Positions 50,871 to 62,279 of a stretch of 64,000 nt of DNA are shown here, piece after piece (position 1 is the stretch's first letter; each line of letters opens with the position of its first letter). A program made the translations under genes and the position numbers. The DNA comes from Amphirosellinia nigrospora (Eukaryota; Ascomycota; Sordariomycetes; Xylariales; Xylariaceae): assembly GCA_004123355.1 (NCBI GenBank), contig SCHM01000001.1:11356193-11420192 (forward strand), in the 5' to 3' direction. The notes below the pieces were generated by a model. That model saw only the letters and a list, made by a program, of their open reading frames with translations. It did no database searches and was not told the DNA's origin.

Positions 50871-52691
50871 TTTGGAAAATTGTTCGCTATCAATAGCACA
50901 ACAGCAGAACCAGGAGACAGAAGGTCAGCATGCCTGGCGAGCAGACACCGTAACCCCCGAGGGTGTGAGCGGCATCTTAAATATAGACATTGCGCATGGG
51001 GCATAGCCCGTCCAGTTATAACATGGGAAGCGCTAATTTCGGCTCTTGCTGTGACTGTCCGCCTCCGAGTCCGTCGTCGCTTAGGAACCATTCGGTTAAT
51101 ACCAGAGTTGTATTTGACCTGCATTACCGGGATGAAGAGCCCCAACCGGCAAGGTAGATCGATCAGGAAATTCGGCACAAGTACTGACTACCGCAAAGGG
51201 ACAATGATGGTCATGTAAGTCAGAAAGATATTACAAGGGGTTCGTTTGCATGGTCATGCTTCTATACTATAGTTTGTGAGCACGGGATATCATGTGTCAA
51301 GTGCATCCGACCTTGACCCAACGACCAACGTATGCTAGATCAAGATCATCATACAACCCAACATGATAGTATTAAAGCTGTTTTTAAATGCATTATAAGG
51401 CTCCGAAACCGCCGTGTGCCATTCTCTGCGTAGGATTGCATGTCTTGATCTTAGTTATAAGGTTATCTAATGCCAAGAACACAGGTCTAGATACACAGGA
51501 ACGAAGAGACGACACGTATATAGCTGTAAAGTAGATAGCGCCCATGGATATAGCTTCATACCTTCGCCCGACAACATATGTTTTTACCTGCCAGGAACAG
51601 GGATCAGAGACCAGTTAGACAAAGAGACTCCTCGTATATAGCCATATGGTCACGTAGAGCCCACGGAGATGACTTCACTGGTCCTCTGTGCAACAACAGA
51701 TGTTTACACCCTACCCTTGCGTGGATCGTGACATTACCTTATTTATACCAGGTCCCTGACATCCGGAGCTGTATCGAGGCCTCTTTTCGCTACTTGAGCG
51801 TCTCGAAGGTTACTCGCCCTGTTTTACCAATTGCTAAGAATAACTAATGATAGTCACATGAAGAGGGAGATTGCTAGTCTATATATGTAACAAAAGCATG
51901 TGTTCAAGGGCTTGGAAAGAGATCAAATTGTAAGAATTGACTATGAGATCAAGGGTGTATGAAGATCGATCTTCCTCTATCTTCAGGTAAGATATTTCTA
52001 AATCTTCCCTAGTCCTATAGCCGTATTCCGGTTTCACATAGTTTCGCAGGCTTGTGCTTCCGGAGTCTAACCTGTCTCGGACTTTGGTGTAGGCTTCGGT
52101 GTAGGCTCTGAGACTCGTACGATTTATAAACGTAAGCTCGTATTTTACGTCTATAATGTAGATCCGTGTAACAATATACTTCGATTGCCTCACTCCCCCT
52201 TGAATCCTTGCTTTCGCCAGCTGTCGTATAGCATGTCTCGGAAGTCAGTAAGTGTGGATGCCCGAATAGCTAAGAGCTTGTACGAAGGGCCACAACCATA
52301 TAATAATAAACATGATAGGTAGCTTCCGTATTTGCGACGTCTTATGCGCTATCGTTTTAATACCAGAGGTGTCATGGCCAACACGAGGGCAATTGAAAAA
52401 TGAAGTTAGTTCGCAGCTATGTAGTGTTGGCTATTAAAACTGGTGTGTCCAGCTAAAGTGCGTCGAAGGTAATGAGGTATAATTGTATATCGAAGAAATC
52501 AACGCAGTACGCGCACAACTTGTCAGCTCATATTTACTTAATTAACTCCAGATAGTAGGTCAATCCATGCGCACTACTGATTGTCCTCAGTCATGTTCCT
52601 CTTTCTATAGAAACCCCTGACTTCGAAATAGTCCAAGAACGCCACGCTAGCCCACGAAAAATAAACAAACACGAACAAACGGTTTCGAGTC
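50871..52691. other. Intergenic region with a diverged tandem duplication
   Basis: No recognisable gene. Two similar blocks of about 100 bp follow each other at about 51496-51592 and 51612-51712. They share AGAGAC-CGTATATAGC, a GCCCA-GGA segment and ACAACA-ATGTTTxACC landmarks in the same order. A 104-codon minus frame at 51879-52193 is unassigned. Confidence 0.45.
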
Positions 52692-54980
52692 TCATATTCC
52701 AAATTTGTCCATGTGGAATTTTCGGACTTCAGAGTTCCCGCCCTTGCCAACAGTCAACCCCTTTGGATCTCCCTCGATCTTAAGGCCGGACAAGCTCGTT
52801 GCTCTAGATAGAGCAACATAAACTTGTCCTTCCTCCCAAGCCCTAGTCAGATCGACAATAACGCGGTCGAGTGTGAGACTTTGACTTTTGTGAATCGACA
52901 TAGCCCATGCCGCAGCTAAGGGGATTTGGGTTCTGCTCAGGCGACTGTAGGGTTCCTTATTCCCCACAGTGTGTATTGAACAGTCCGCAAAAATGGTCCG
53001 TACCTCGCCATTGTGGAACCTAACAACGGGCCAGAATTTCTTGCTGACATTTTGCCTTTCCATAAAAACCCGTATGTTCATCTCTCTTATCTCTGCGTAA
53101 TCGCCGTGGATACCATTTTCTGGCGAAGGGTCTTTCTTTGTAGGTACTTTCGGGAGGTTTTTTGGGTCAAAAGCCTCATATCCGCAGATCACGCCTTGAC
53201 TGCCGTTGCACAGTTTTCGGCCTAGGTCTAGATTGGTAAGGAGAACAACCAACATACCCCTCTTGAATTCAACAAGAGCTTCATAACGATGGTCCCTGAG
53301 CGATTCCAGTGATCCATCGTGCGAGCGCCTAGTGTGCCTCTCAAGATGTTGATGTTCGGGCTGCATGTAGAATTCGTCCATGCAGGGATAAGAATATTTC
53401 TCTGACACGAGTTTATCGAAGCGTATTCGGTTCTCCCTACGAACTTCCTCTCGTCTAGCATAGAGTTTTGTCGCGTTCCCGGTTCTACATGGGTGGTTCA
53501 TGAGTATGTCCGTATCTTCGCCGGTCAAAGGTTGTCCTATCCGACATTTTTGCAAGATCTTAATGAACGTCTCGTCATTCTGACGGTGGATTGTCCGAAG
53601 ATGGAAATTAACAAAATTGCATGCTCCCCAACTTTCACTCTTGAATGCCCATTTATCCTCGTCGTGAAAAATTCCATGTTTCTTGCACTGCGTAGCTCGC
53701 TGTCAGCGATCGCCGCCTTGGAGTTGGTCGAACAAGATACATATGTACTCAACTAGTATAGGGAGAGAAAATGACTACTGAAAGTGACTCACCGCATACG
53801 ACTCCTCCGACCGGTTAGCTTCTAGCTCATCCCGCAACGGAGGCAATACTCAAAGGGCTTCACAGGAGGCAGCTGATGAAAATCACCAGTGACAACAATC
53901 TGCGCGCCGCCAAAAGGTTCATACGAGCTACGAGCTGCTTGCATGACGGCGTTCAGTCGTTCGAAATGAAAATTCTCCACCACTAATACCCCAGGTCAGT
54001 AATCGCCACTTCGAAAGAGAGTACGTCCCACAACATGACTTTAGCTAAAACAAGAGCTTTTGTGTTCTCAAAATTGTCGAGACGAGCAGTAAGTCCTGGC
54101 GTGTATTACTTACTGCTGATCTCGTCAATGACTAGGACATCTGTGGACTTTAATCGTTTCCGGACATGTTTTCCATGAGCTCCCGCTGAAGCTTTTCCAG
54201 CGACAGCTTGAAGCTACTCAGATTCCAACCAGCGTACACAAATGTAGTAGAGCCGCCAACTCCCAAGGCCGAGATACCAGTGGGTGCAACGATGTCGACA
54301 CATAACCCTCTGTCACGCAAGCGTCTCGTGAATGCTTTTAAGACGGTGGATTTACCGCAACCCGCCGATCCGGTATAAAAGACATTTCTCCCGGACAAAA
54401 TGAGGTCAACCAATTCGGCTTGCTCCGGGCAGAGTGGGGGTTCTTTAACTGGTATGCGGACCCGAGACGGCTCTTCACTTTGGTCTATGTGTTGCGATTC
54501 TAGGCTAGCCGAAACCGGAAACGTATCGGGAGTGAGGATCGAAGGTTCGGTAGTAGGCATCCATGTTTGTTGACTAGGCGTCGGGCTCAAGTTCGTACCA
54601 GCATCTTCGGGGTCTCCATCGAACAGATACTCTATGCTGTCGCGTACAGTTTCGGCATCGGTACCCTCTACAGTCTGCCCTGGCCTCAGCGGGATGGCTG
54701 TCCCGGAAGATTCTACATTGAGGACGCTGTCTTGGTCGGAGGGGTGTTGTAACTGGCTCTGGGGTCGTGTCGCTCGCCGAACGGGGCTATCGGCCTCTTC
54801 GTCGTCGCTTAACAGACTGATCACCTCGGGTCCGGGTGGCGGGTTTGTATAGACACGGCGCCGCTTTGGTTGAGGTTCGTCATCTTCCGGTCCGTCGTTC
54901 GTCTGGGCTGCGAAAGCTTTGCTGTCAAGGAGCTGCGAGTCACTTGATTGCGCTTTTGCACTTTCATGATCAGGCAGCAA
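52692..54980 (-). CDS. Pif1-family DNA helicase
   Basis: An SF1B 5'-3' DNA helicase paralogue. The N-terminal ~160 residues are polar and disordered (PKRRRVYTNPPP, ISLLSDDEEADSP). The helicase core follows with CPEQAELVDLILSGRNVFYTG, Walker A GSAGCGKST, VDIVAPTGISALGVGGSTTF (motif Ia), VLVIDEIS (Walker B), IVVTGDFHQLPPV (motif III), NFVNFHLRTIHRQND, and LGRKLCNGSQGVICGYE. It ends with RTQIPLAAAWAMSIHKSQSL (motif V) and QVYVALSRATSLSGL (motif VI). Introns lie near 53688-53792 and 54000-54120. One-base breaks near 54175 and 53808 fall in A and G runs. The Pif1 signature is complete, so an active enzyme is plausible. The first exon may begin upstream of 54980. Many fungi carry several such paralogues, some linked to mobile DNA. 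Confidence 0.85.
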
Positions 54981-55474
54981 ATTTGACAGGAAGCCTGGTG
55001 CAGGGCGATTAGCATCTGTATGTACTTGGAGGTAGGTCGCCAGTGGAATAGTACAACGAGCAGGATGACGTACTTGTAGACAATCCAGGCATATTCGCTA
55101 ATTGTCACGGTGGAAGGTGCGAGAGGTTTAATAAAGGAACACCTTCTTGCCTGATTAGTTAGGCGCTTACCCAGTAGGTAGATACTTTACGCGGTGGCAA
55201 GCAGAAGGTTGCTTAGCGTGTCGCATGCTAGCATCCCGGTTAGGGTCCGGCAATGCCACTGTGTGATTAAGGCAACCGGAGATAAGACTGCTTTCTTCGG
55301 GCACTGTAATCAGGTATAATGCTACAACTGAAACCTCGATTTCCTTATTTCACTAAATCTTACCTGAAAGAACAACCACGAGTATGGATTTTCCAAATGG
55401 TGTTTTCAGACAACTAGGCAATGGTAAATCGTGACGATTAGCTGTCTATTGGGAGTCTAGTAGACACGAGGCGA
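54981..55474. other. Spacer between the helicase 5' end and the AKR-RidA 3' end
   Basis: May hold a short 5' exon of the helicase gene: an acceptor-like CATACAG precedes the DANRPAPGFLSNLL frame near 55015. Otherwise nothing recognised. Confidence 0.35.
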
Positions 55475-57126
55475 TCAAGTGGAGAGGCGAAGGACGCCGT
55501 CAGATCCAAGACGAGCTTCTACCTCGATCTCCACAAGATATTCCGCCCCAATCAAGTTCGCTACGAACAATGTGTTGGAGGGTCGAATGCCCTCGCATTG
55601 GAACACCCAGCCGTGAGCCCTGCTGACCTCTTCGCAGTCCGCTTCGTGTCTAACGAGAACCCGCGTGCGTACGACATCTGAGAGCCTGCCTCCTAGAGCC
55701 TTCAGTGCCCGGCTGATGATATCAAGAATGGCAACAGTCTGGCTTCGGGCCGAACGGCCGCCAAGGGAGGCTTATGTTACCAGGACTGTTCGCCGTCGTC
55801 CCGAAACGTAGATACAGCAGTCGATACGAACTGCTCTACAGTAACCTGCGATAGGCTCCCATGAGCTACCTGTAGAGTATTCTATTCTCTTCCCCGTAGC
55901 AATAGCATGAGCCAACTTGTCATTCTGGTGATCTTCCAGATGATGTGAGAGATCTCCAGCTGCCGTCAGATAAGGCCGCCTCCGATACTCATCACCACAG
56001 TCACCTGGGATGTCCACGAGGGCCAGCTGCGCCTTTTGTATAAGTCCATGATTGCCTTCGGTCAATGCAAATGAGAACGCCTCGAGATTTCTCCTAGCGT
56101 ACTCAGATGATTCTACCGACAGTCGAGAGCCAACAATAATTGCACTAACTGTTGGTATATCGAGGACATATCTCGTCGCTACAGCGGCAATAGAGACGCC
56201 GTGTTCATGAGCAATTGTTGACAAAGCTCGTAACAAGCCCTGAAACGGTTCCCAGCCGCCGGCAGCTCGGATGAATCGAAGGTACTTTCGAAGACTCCAG
56301 TTTATCTTGTCTATGTCTTGGGGTTCAGGCTGATTAAGCCATTTCTCGCTGAGAAATCCCCAAGGAGAGTACCATAGGCAAGCACACCTACCTTGGACTT
56401 CTCACACACAGATGCTAATCTCCCGCGCACAAGACGTTGATCTAATACGGAACAAGAGACCTGGTTTGTTGCAATCTTGAAGCCACTTTCAATTAACAGC
56501 TCGAGATGTGCAGCATCAACGTTTGTGACCCCAATGTGCTTGATCTTTCCACCCTTCTGCATTGCGCAAAGATGGCTGAGATTGTGCCAATAGGTATCAT
56601 CCGAATAGTCCCAAACATGATCTACATAGCATGTTAGCTTCTAACACGCCTAGAAATAGTAGCCTATTTTCGCCAACAGAGCAAACGTGCGCACCCGTCA
56701 TAAGAATTAGGATGTGAGAGCGACTGACATTGCATCAGCGGGATTTGTTTTTGCCCCATCCTCCGGAGCGCGAGGTCGACCGCTGCCTCGGCCGCCTGGA
56801 ACGATTTAGTCCCATTTTCAGGAGGACACCACTTCGTAAAGGCAAGCAAGTTACTGGAAGAAATGGCGTGAAATCTGCCTACGACAAGTTCTTTAAGCGA
56901 TGTTAGTGGTGAGTCGGGCAGATTGCTTGACTAATAATGCCCTACCTGCATCCCCATAGTGATCAGCCATATCAAAACAGCTAAATCCCAAGTTTATCAA
57001 GGGCTCCATTGCGCATGCGGCTGCATCAATATCGACTTTTTCATCATGACCTCCAGCAAGCTGCCAGAGCCCCGAGATTATTCGAGGAATTAAAGTATCC
57101 CACCGATAGTAACTTGCTCAAGCATG
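55475..57126 (-). CDS. Aldo-keto reductase fused to a C-terminal RidA (YjgF/UK114) domain
   Basis: The N-terminal part is an aldo-keto reductase barrel: LIPRIISGLWQLAGG, FDMADHYGDAG (Asp/Tyr pair of the AKR active site), LLAFTKWCPPENGTKSF (catalytic Lys), DLALRRMGQKQIPLMQ, and KHIGVTNVDAAHLELLIESG. NQVSCSVLDQRL and AIIVGSRLS follow. After a linker the frame continues as a RidA domain: RIEYSTGSSWEPIAGYCRAV, IYVSG, SQTVAILDIISRALKALGG, LSDVVRTRVLV, and IRPSNTLFVANLI, which holds the conserved Arg of RidA imine deaminases. It ends at TGA 55475-55477. RidA hydrolyses reactive enamines/imines, so the fusion may couple a redox step to imine clearance. Breaks near 57090, 55800 and 55770 were bridged by eye. 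The exact start is uncertain. Confidence 0.78.
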
Positions 57127-58441
57127 GCTAAGTAAAGAACGTGAATTCGTTTTCTCGATTCGCTAATTTACCGATGAATAGAAAGGGCAAGAGTTATGTC
57201 ATCAGTTCTAGTCGCCGAATTTGCGGGGTCAGACTGTTGCATTGCAGCTCGAGAGCCAAGCAGCCCTATCACTAGGCTTTGGCTAGAGCCCCAAAACTGG
57301 CAAGGTTTCATTTGCCTCAACCTCACGCAGTGTATATACGGCCATGTGTAAGTAGTCACCTAGGTAGGGCCTACAAATACTCCCAAATCTAGTAACCAAA
57401 GCATATTATCCTTCATGAGAGCGACAACGCCAAAGGCTCCGAGCACGTGTGCATGTATTAATATCTTTGTCATGTGTCCAAAGTATAAGTTATTTTAGAA
57501 ACCCTATACTGGGTCAGTTTCTGTAAGTTGGTCTCAGGTCTGCCACCGCGGTGATGCTAGAACTTCTACATCTCGTCATCAATCGATCAATTGGTCCGGG
57601 TAAGCACTAACGACCCGGCTAAGACAAGGGTCAAATTCATGGATTTCTCAGTCGGATGGGCGGTGGCAGTGTCTTATACTGACAGCCTCGTCGCCGGCCT
57701 GGCCTCTAGAAGTCACCTATTACAAGCGTACAAAATACATTGTCCGGCCGTACAGCATACGGATATGCACCATTACGTGTCTATTCGGGTTTGATAGAAG
57801 AAATAGTATAGACACAAAGCGTTCGCTTTTTTAAAAACAGGCTATCAGACCCCGTATTGACAGGTCGGAGCCAACAGGTCAACTCACCGTGGCAAGTCCC
57901 ATGGCGTCTGGTGGCGCCTGCTATGGGTGACACAAGCGTTCGGAGAACAGAAAAAGAACCCAATGTAGGTACTTGCCGTCTTAGTGAGATCGCAGAGCAA
58001 GATAACGATGATTATTCGGTCATGGCTCAGGAGCTAATAACAGTAACAGCACCACCGCCATTTCATCCTCATTTCATCCTCGGGGGAATAAGCAAAATTC
58101 CACAACAGACGGCTACGTCGAAGTTACCATGCATACTTGCTCCTGTTAGTCGCTTGGAACTGGGATTGCCGTTTGCTGGAGCCTCTAACCCAGCCAGTTG
58201 TCCTATTTGCCTCCGCTCATGAGAACAACTAACCGTACGTGGGCCGATTAACATAAATAAGAGAAGAGACTCACCAATATCAGTGGCCATCCTCCTATTG
58301 AATTAGTACGAGCAAAATGGCCTCGGCAACCCCCAAAATGGGGGAGGTTACGACTTGTTACCATCAGTATTCTCGCCATTATATAGAGACGAGTCGATCG
58401 ACCTAGCAGACAGCAGCATCAAAAGTACGACAGCTTCACAT
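57127..58441. other. Intergenic region between divergent genes
   Basis: About 1.3 kb. A 121-codon frame at 57857-58222 shows no motif. Contains CCTAGGTAGGGCC at 57359-57371. Confidence 0.45.
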
Positions 58442-61400
58442 ATGGCGGGGCTTGACATGGAATCTCCGGCTTCTCTCAGTCCCATTCCATCGCCCGCATC
58501 TAGCCATGCCTCAAGTTCTGTTCTTGGAAGGCGAGCCTCCTCGGCTTTTCGTTCGCCACAACCTCTTAACATGCCGTCGCCCATTGTATTACGAGAGTCA
58601 CCCAACATGCGCGCTTTTACTGAGCTACCACAGATAGCCATGTCCCCCTCAAGAAACTTAACGTCGGCCACCTCGGCTAGAACTATCAGCAGTATTCATT
58701 CCTCTGAAACTGAACGACAGTCCAGCCAAAGCTTCTCGGCGCCACCTACAGGGCGGGATGGCCCAGCAGCATCGGCCTTCTCAAACGTTGATGCCCAGAG
58801 AAGTGCGGCCATCATGCCAACGCCTCTAGGTGCCGAATCAACTCTACTATCGGCGGTATACAATCCAGGCCCCTCACCCAGTATCACGATCAGCGAAGGC
58901 GAGGGCGAAGCGGACACCTTGTCCTCACGATATAGTACGTCTAGCAAGTTCTTTTCCGATGACTATCGCTAACCTACGTTCTAGCCAAGTCGCATCTAAA
59001 CTGCTGCTCGAGACGAGACGTCTATATCAAGCGTTGGAGTTGGTATATATGGCGCTCATTTTCTTGTCCATCTACTCTACCGTGTTTAGTGGAATTTGGC
59101 TTGTTGTTTCGATTATCCAACCACAATACGGGAGAAGTATCTCCACCGGAATTGGATGGCACATCATGCCCGCGACGGCAACTTTACTCACTACTCTGGT
59201 TGCTAAGACGATTGAGTTGTCATTTGTTACGGTATTCGTGGCGGTCTTAGGACAGGTGTTGACTAGAAGAGCCTTCAGCAAGCTCTCGCCAGGCGTAACC
59301 TTAGCAGAGATGACGATGAGAAACTGGGTAATCGTAAGTAACAGACCAATATTACCGATTACCGCCATTGGGGTTTCGCACCCTAGATGCTTAAATCATT
59401 TCATCGACTGACCAACTCTCACTAGCAACCTGGCTCTCTCATTACCCATTGGGAAAACATTTCGAACGCCGCAACAACATTCCTTGGTGCGCTAACATTG
59501 ATCGCTACCATATGTAGCTTATTCTATACCACGGCATCGGATGCTAGTAAGTTTCTGTTCTCATTCAGTCTTGCATCGTTGCTCGAAAGGTCGTTCTTAA
59601 GTTGGAACAATGTTGGGGGCGTTCCGTGCATCTGGGACGATTACGAACCAGATTCATGATGACAGTAATTAACTAAATGCTACAGTGGTGAGCCCAAAGC
59701 TGGCGCGTGGTGAATGGATCATGCGTGATCTCGAGGGTCTGGTGAAGACGTCCTATGCTAACCCATTCTATGTATTGGACACTTGCCAGACCCCTCTAAG
59801 GACATTTAAGATAGGTAGTGCGGGTGCAGCTGATGACATTGATGCAGGTGCGTGTTTGGAAGTTTTGTTCTCAGGCCAATGTAAGTCAGCTATTATTCTC
59901 CAAACATTCCCGGTACTATTAGAGAATACTAAACCTGCATAGCATACCAGAGTCTCGTCGCCTTCATGTGAGTTTGAGCCAGACTGACACCCTTCTCCAC
60001 TGAAATCCTAACCCGAATCTCCTAAAGGGCGGAATGGGATGATATATATACGGCTGGAAATTATACTATGCGCCAACTCAAGACCCGGCCAATCGGCAAG
60101 CATAATCTTTTCGACAATACAACAATGGACTCCTCATGGATCGAGTCAGAGTACGGAGACATGACAGCCAACTTCAACACTCATAAGCGAGTTATCAACA
60201 ACGTGACTCTTGCCATGCCCCACGCTGGAGTCTATGCAGCGGCGACAGATCCTATCAATAGTATCTTGCAACCAAACGAGTTGATGGGTGTTGGAGAATA
60301 CTCAATAAAGGCGAGCGTTGTTTCCCCTGTGGTGAATGTCATGTGCGTGAATATGAAGGAGGATGAGTTAGCGCCCCTTGTATACACAAGATGGCCTAAT
60401 GCCCGAACTAGAGATGTGACCGACACCTCCGAACAGAAGATCGGAGTGTCTGACTGGCAACTAGACGTACCGGCAAGCTGGTTTAACCATACAGTGGTCG
60501 ACGACATATTTAAATGGGAGGAGGGGCCAAACGGTCGTCGGCCACCGGCTTTTCCGCTTGTGCGTGATCCCTTTTCTTTCCATTTTGTTTTGTAGTGAAT
60601 TAAGCCCTACGTTATCCATGATACCGCGTGTCCTAACTTTATGGTACTCTAGTATCCCATCGATTACAATATGGTAACAAACGCCACATTTAACTACACC
60701 AACCCACTCTACATCCTCGCCAAGAACGGCGCCATTTCAAATTACACACTCTGCGAACTACGGTCATGGGTCACGCCAAATTGCTCTACAGAATTCAACC
60801 TCTCCGGTACCTCAGGCGGCCACATGAAAGCGCACTGCGAGGATCCAAACGACTCGAACGCTTACCGGCACATTAATGACTCAACACCGGTCCCGTCAGG
60901 CGACTGGCGGAATTTAGCAGAGAGATGGCGTCTGTCGATGGATTTGAACGGCGGAACAGAGAGCAATAACGCAAGTAACGCAAGAGTGCTAACCCGCCTG
61001 ATCCTCGACAAGCCGGAACTAGACCCGCTGCTCCCGTCCATGGCAGAGGCGGTGGCGGTCTTCGCATCGAGCACGCTTGTCGCAGGCTCTATGGACAGTA
61101 CCTTCAAGTCCGCCTGGACGGACGGCGACGTACAAAAATTGGTAGATGATGATAGAGGTTACAACATAACCGGCACCTACGAGACCTTTAAAGCGCAGGT
61201 ACAAACGCAGCAATACACCTCAGGGCATACGGCGTTGTGGCAGGTCATCTTCTACCCCGTTCTCGGTCTCACATTCATGCTCAACGCGCTATGCTTCCTC
61301 TATCTGGTCTCCGGTACTGCTCTTACCTCCGAAACATACCCACCATTGTCATCGAAGAGGAAGCGACGTTCTTTACTCTCGCCCACGCTTCCCTTCAGGA

Positions 61401-61831
61401 CCTCCTTCAAACAGAGGACCCACGATCCAGTGAAGACGTCTCCATTCCTCGAAAGCGACAGTGACAACGACATGAGCGAATATCCTAGCGGAGTGAAACC
61501 AAAAAGCAAGGCGGCCAAAGGCCTCGTGACGGATTACACGGAGCCGCAGAACCTGTTCGCGCTCGCCGTCAACTCGCCGCCGTCTCGCGCCCTCGCCGGG
61601 TCCTGCGGCCACGGACCCGACGCCTCCGAGATGAGCGTCCCCTGGCACGTGGGCTACGCCGCGGGCACGAACCACTACTTCTTCGAGGAGGAGGAGCGTG
61701 GCGCCATCGAAATGAGAGGCGGGGCGATGAGCAGTGGGGCTGACTTACTCGGTGAAGATAAAGACGGTGGCAGTGATGGGCATTACGGAAAGAGTTATAA
61801 GCGCCTTAGTTCGCGACGACCTTGGCTTTAG
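58442..61831 (+). CDS. Fungal-specific membrane protein with large glycosylated ectodomain
   Basis: The family has no agreed name. The start at ATG 58442 (MAGLDMESPASLSPIPSP) opens a Ser/Pro-rich cytosolic region of about 170 residues. Three TM helices follow (ALELVYMALIFLSIYSTVF; a second around HIMPATATLLTTLV; a third after the intron, TTFLGALTLIATICSLFY). A long extracellular region carries many N-glycosylation sites (NYT, NTT, NVT, NHT, NAT, NCS, NLS, NDS, NAS, NIT). It ends in a final TM helix (VIFYPVLGLTFMLNALCFLY) and a basic cytosolic tail. Introns fall near 59335-59425, 59550-59685, 59880-60030 and 60590-60660. One frame change near 58970 joins the first exon (FFSDDYR|NLRSSQVASK). 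Such proteins are frequent in Sordariomycetes genomes with no known role. Confidence 0.68.
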
Positions 61832-62279
61832 ACATGTCCGGCATATTAGAATGTGTTATGGGGCGTTTTAATGTGTTGATTGTTTCTATCTCTCTTGGAG
61901 AGGTTGGAATGGCTGGAAAGGTAAATTGACAAGGCGCAAACTGCACGGCTGAAATGGAGTTTATGCACTACATTAAGTGATGGATATGTATAGATTCATG
62001 AATTTATCACGCGGCACAGTTGTACTTGCAAAGTTCGGGCTCATCGCGGTTTAATACAGTCATGATAAACGAAGTATCAAATAAAATGTAAATTGATGAT
62101 TTCAATAGCTCCAAAAAGCACCAGGATGTTGAAGTCCATGGTTGCATGATAATTGAGGTTGAATAATCTGACAAGATCGAAATAACCATGGCGAGAAGGC
62201 AACTGTGCCATGACTCCCACGCAATAGTTGAATAAGCACCAGGTAGCTACCCGTTGGTTTGTTACGGCCAGATCATATC
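61832..62279. other. Spacer between convergent genes
   Basis: 3' flanks of the membrane-protein gene and of the inositol synthase gene. No coding sequence recognised. Confidence 0.45.
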
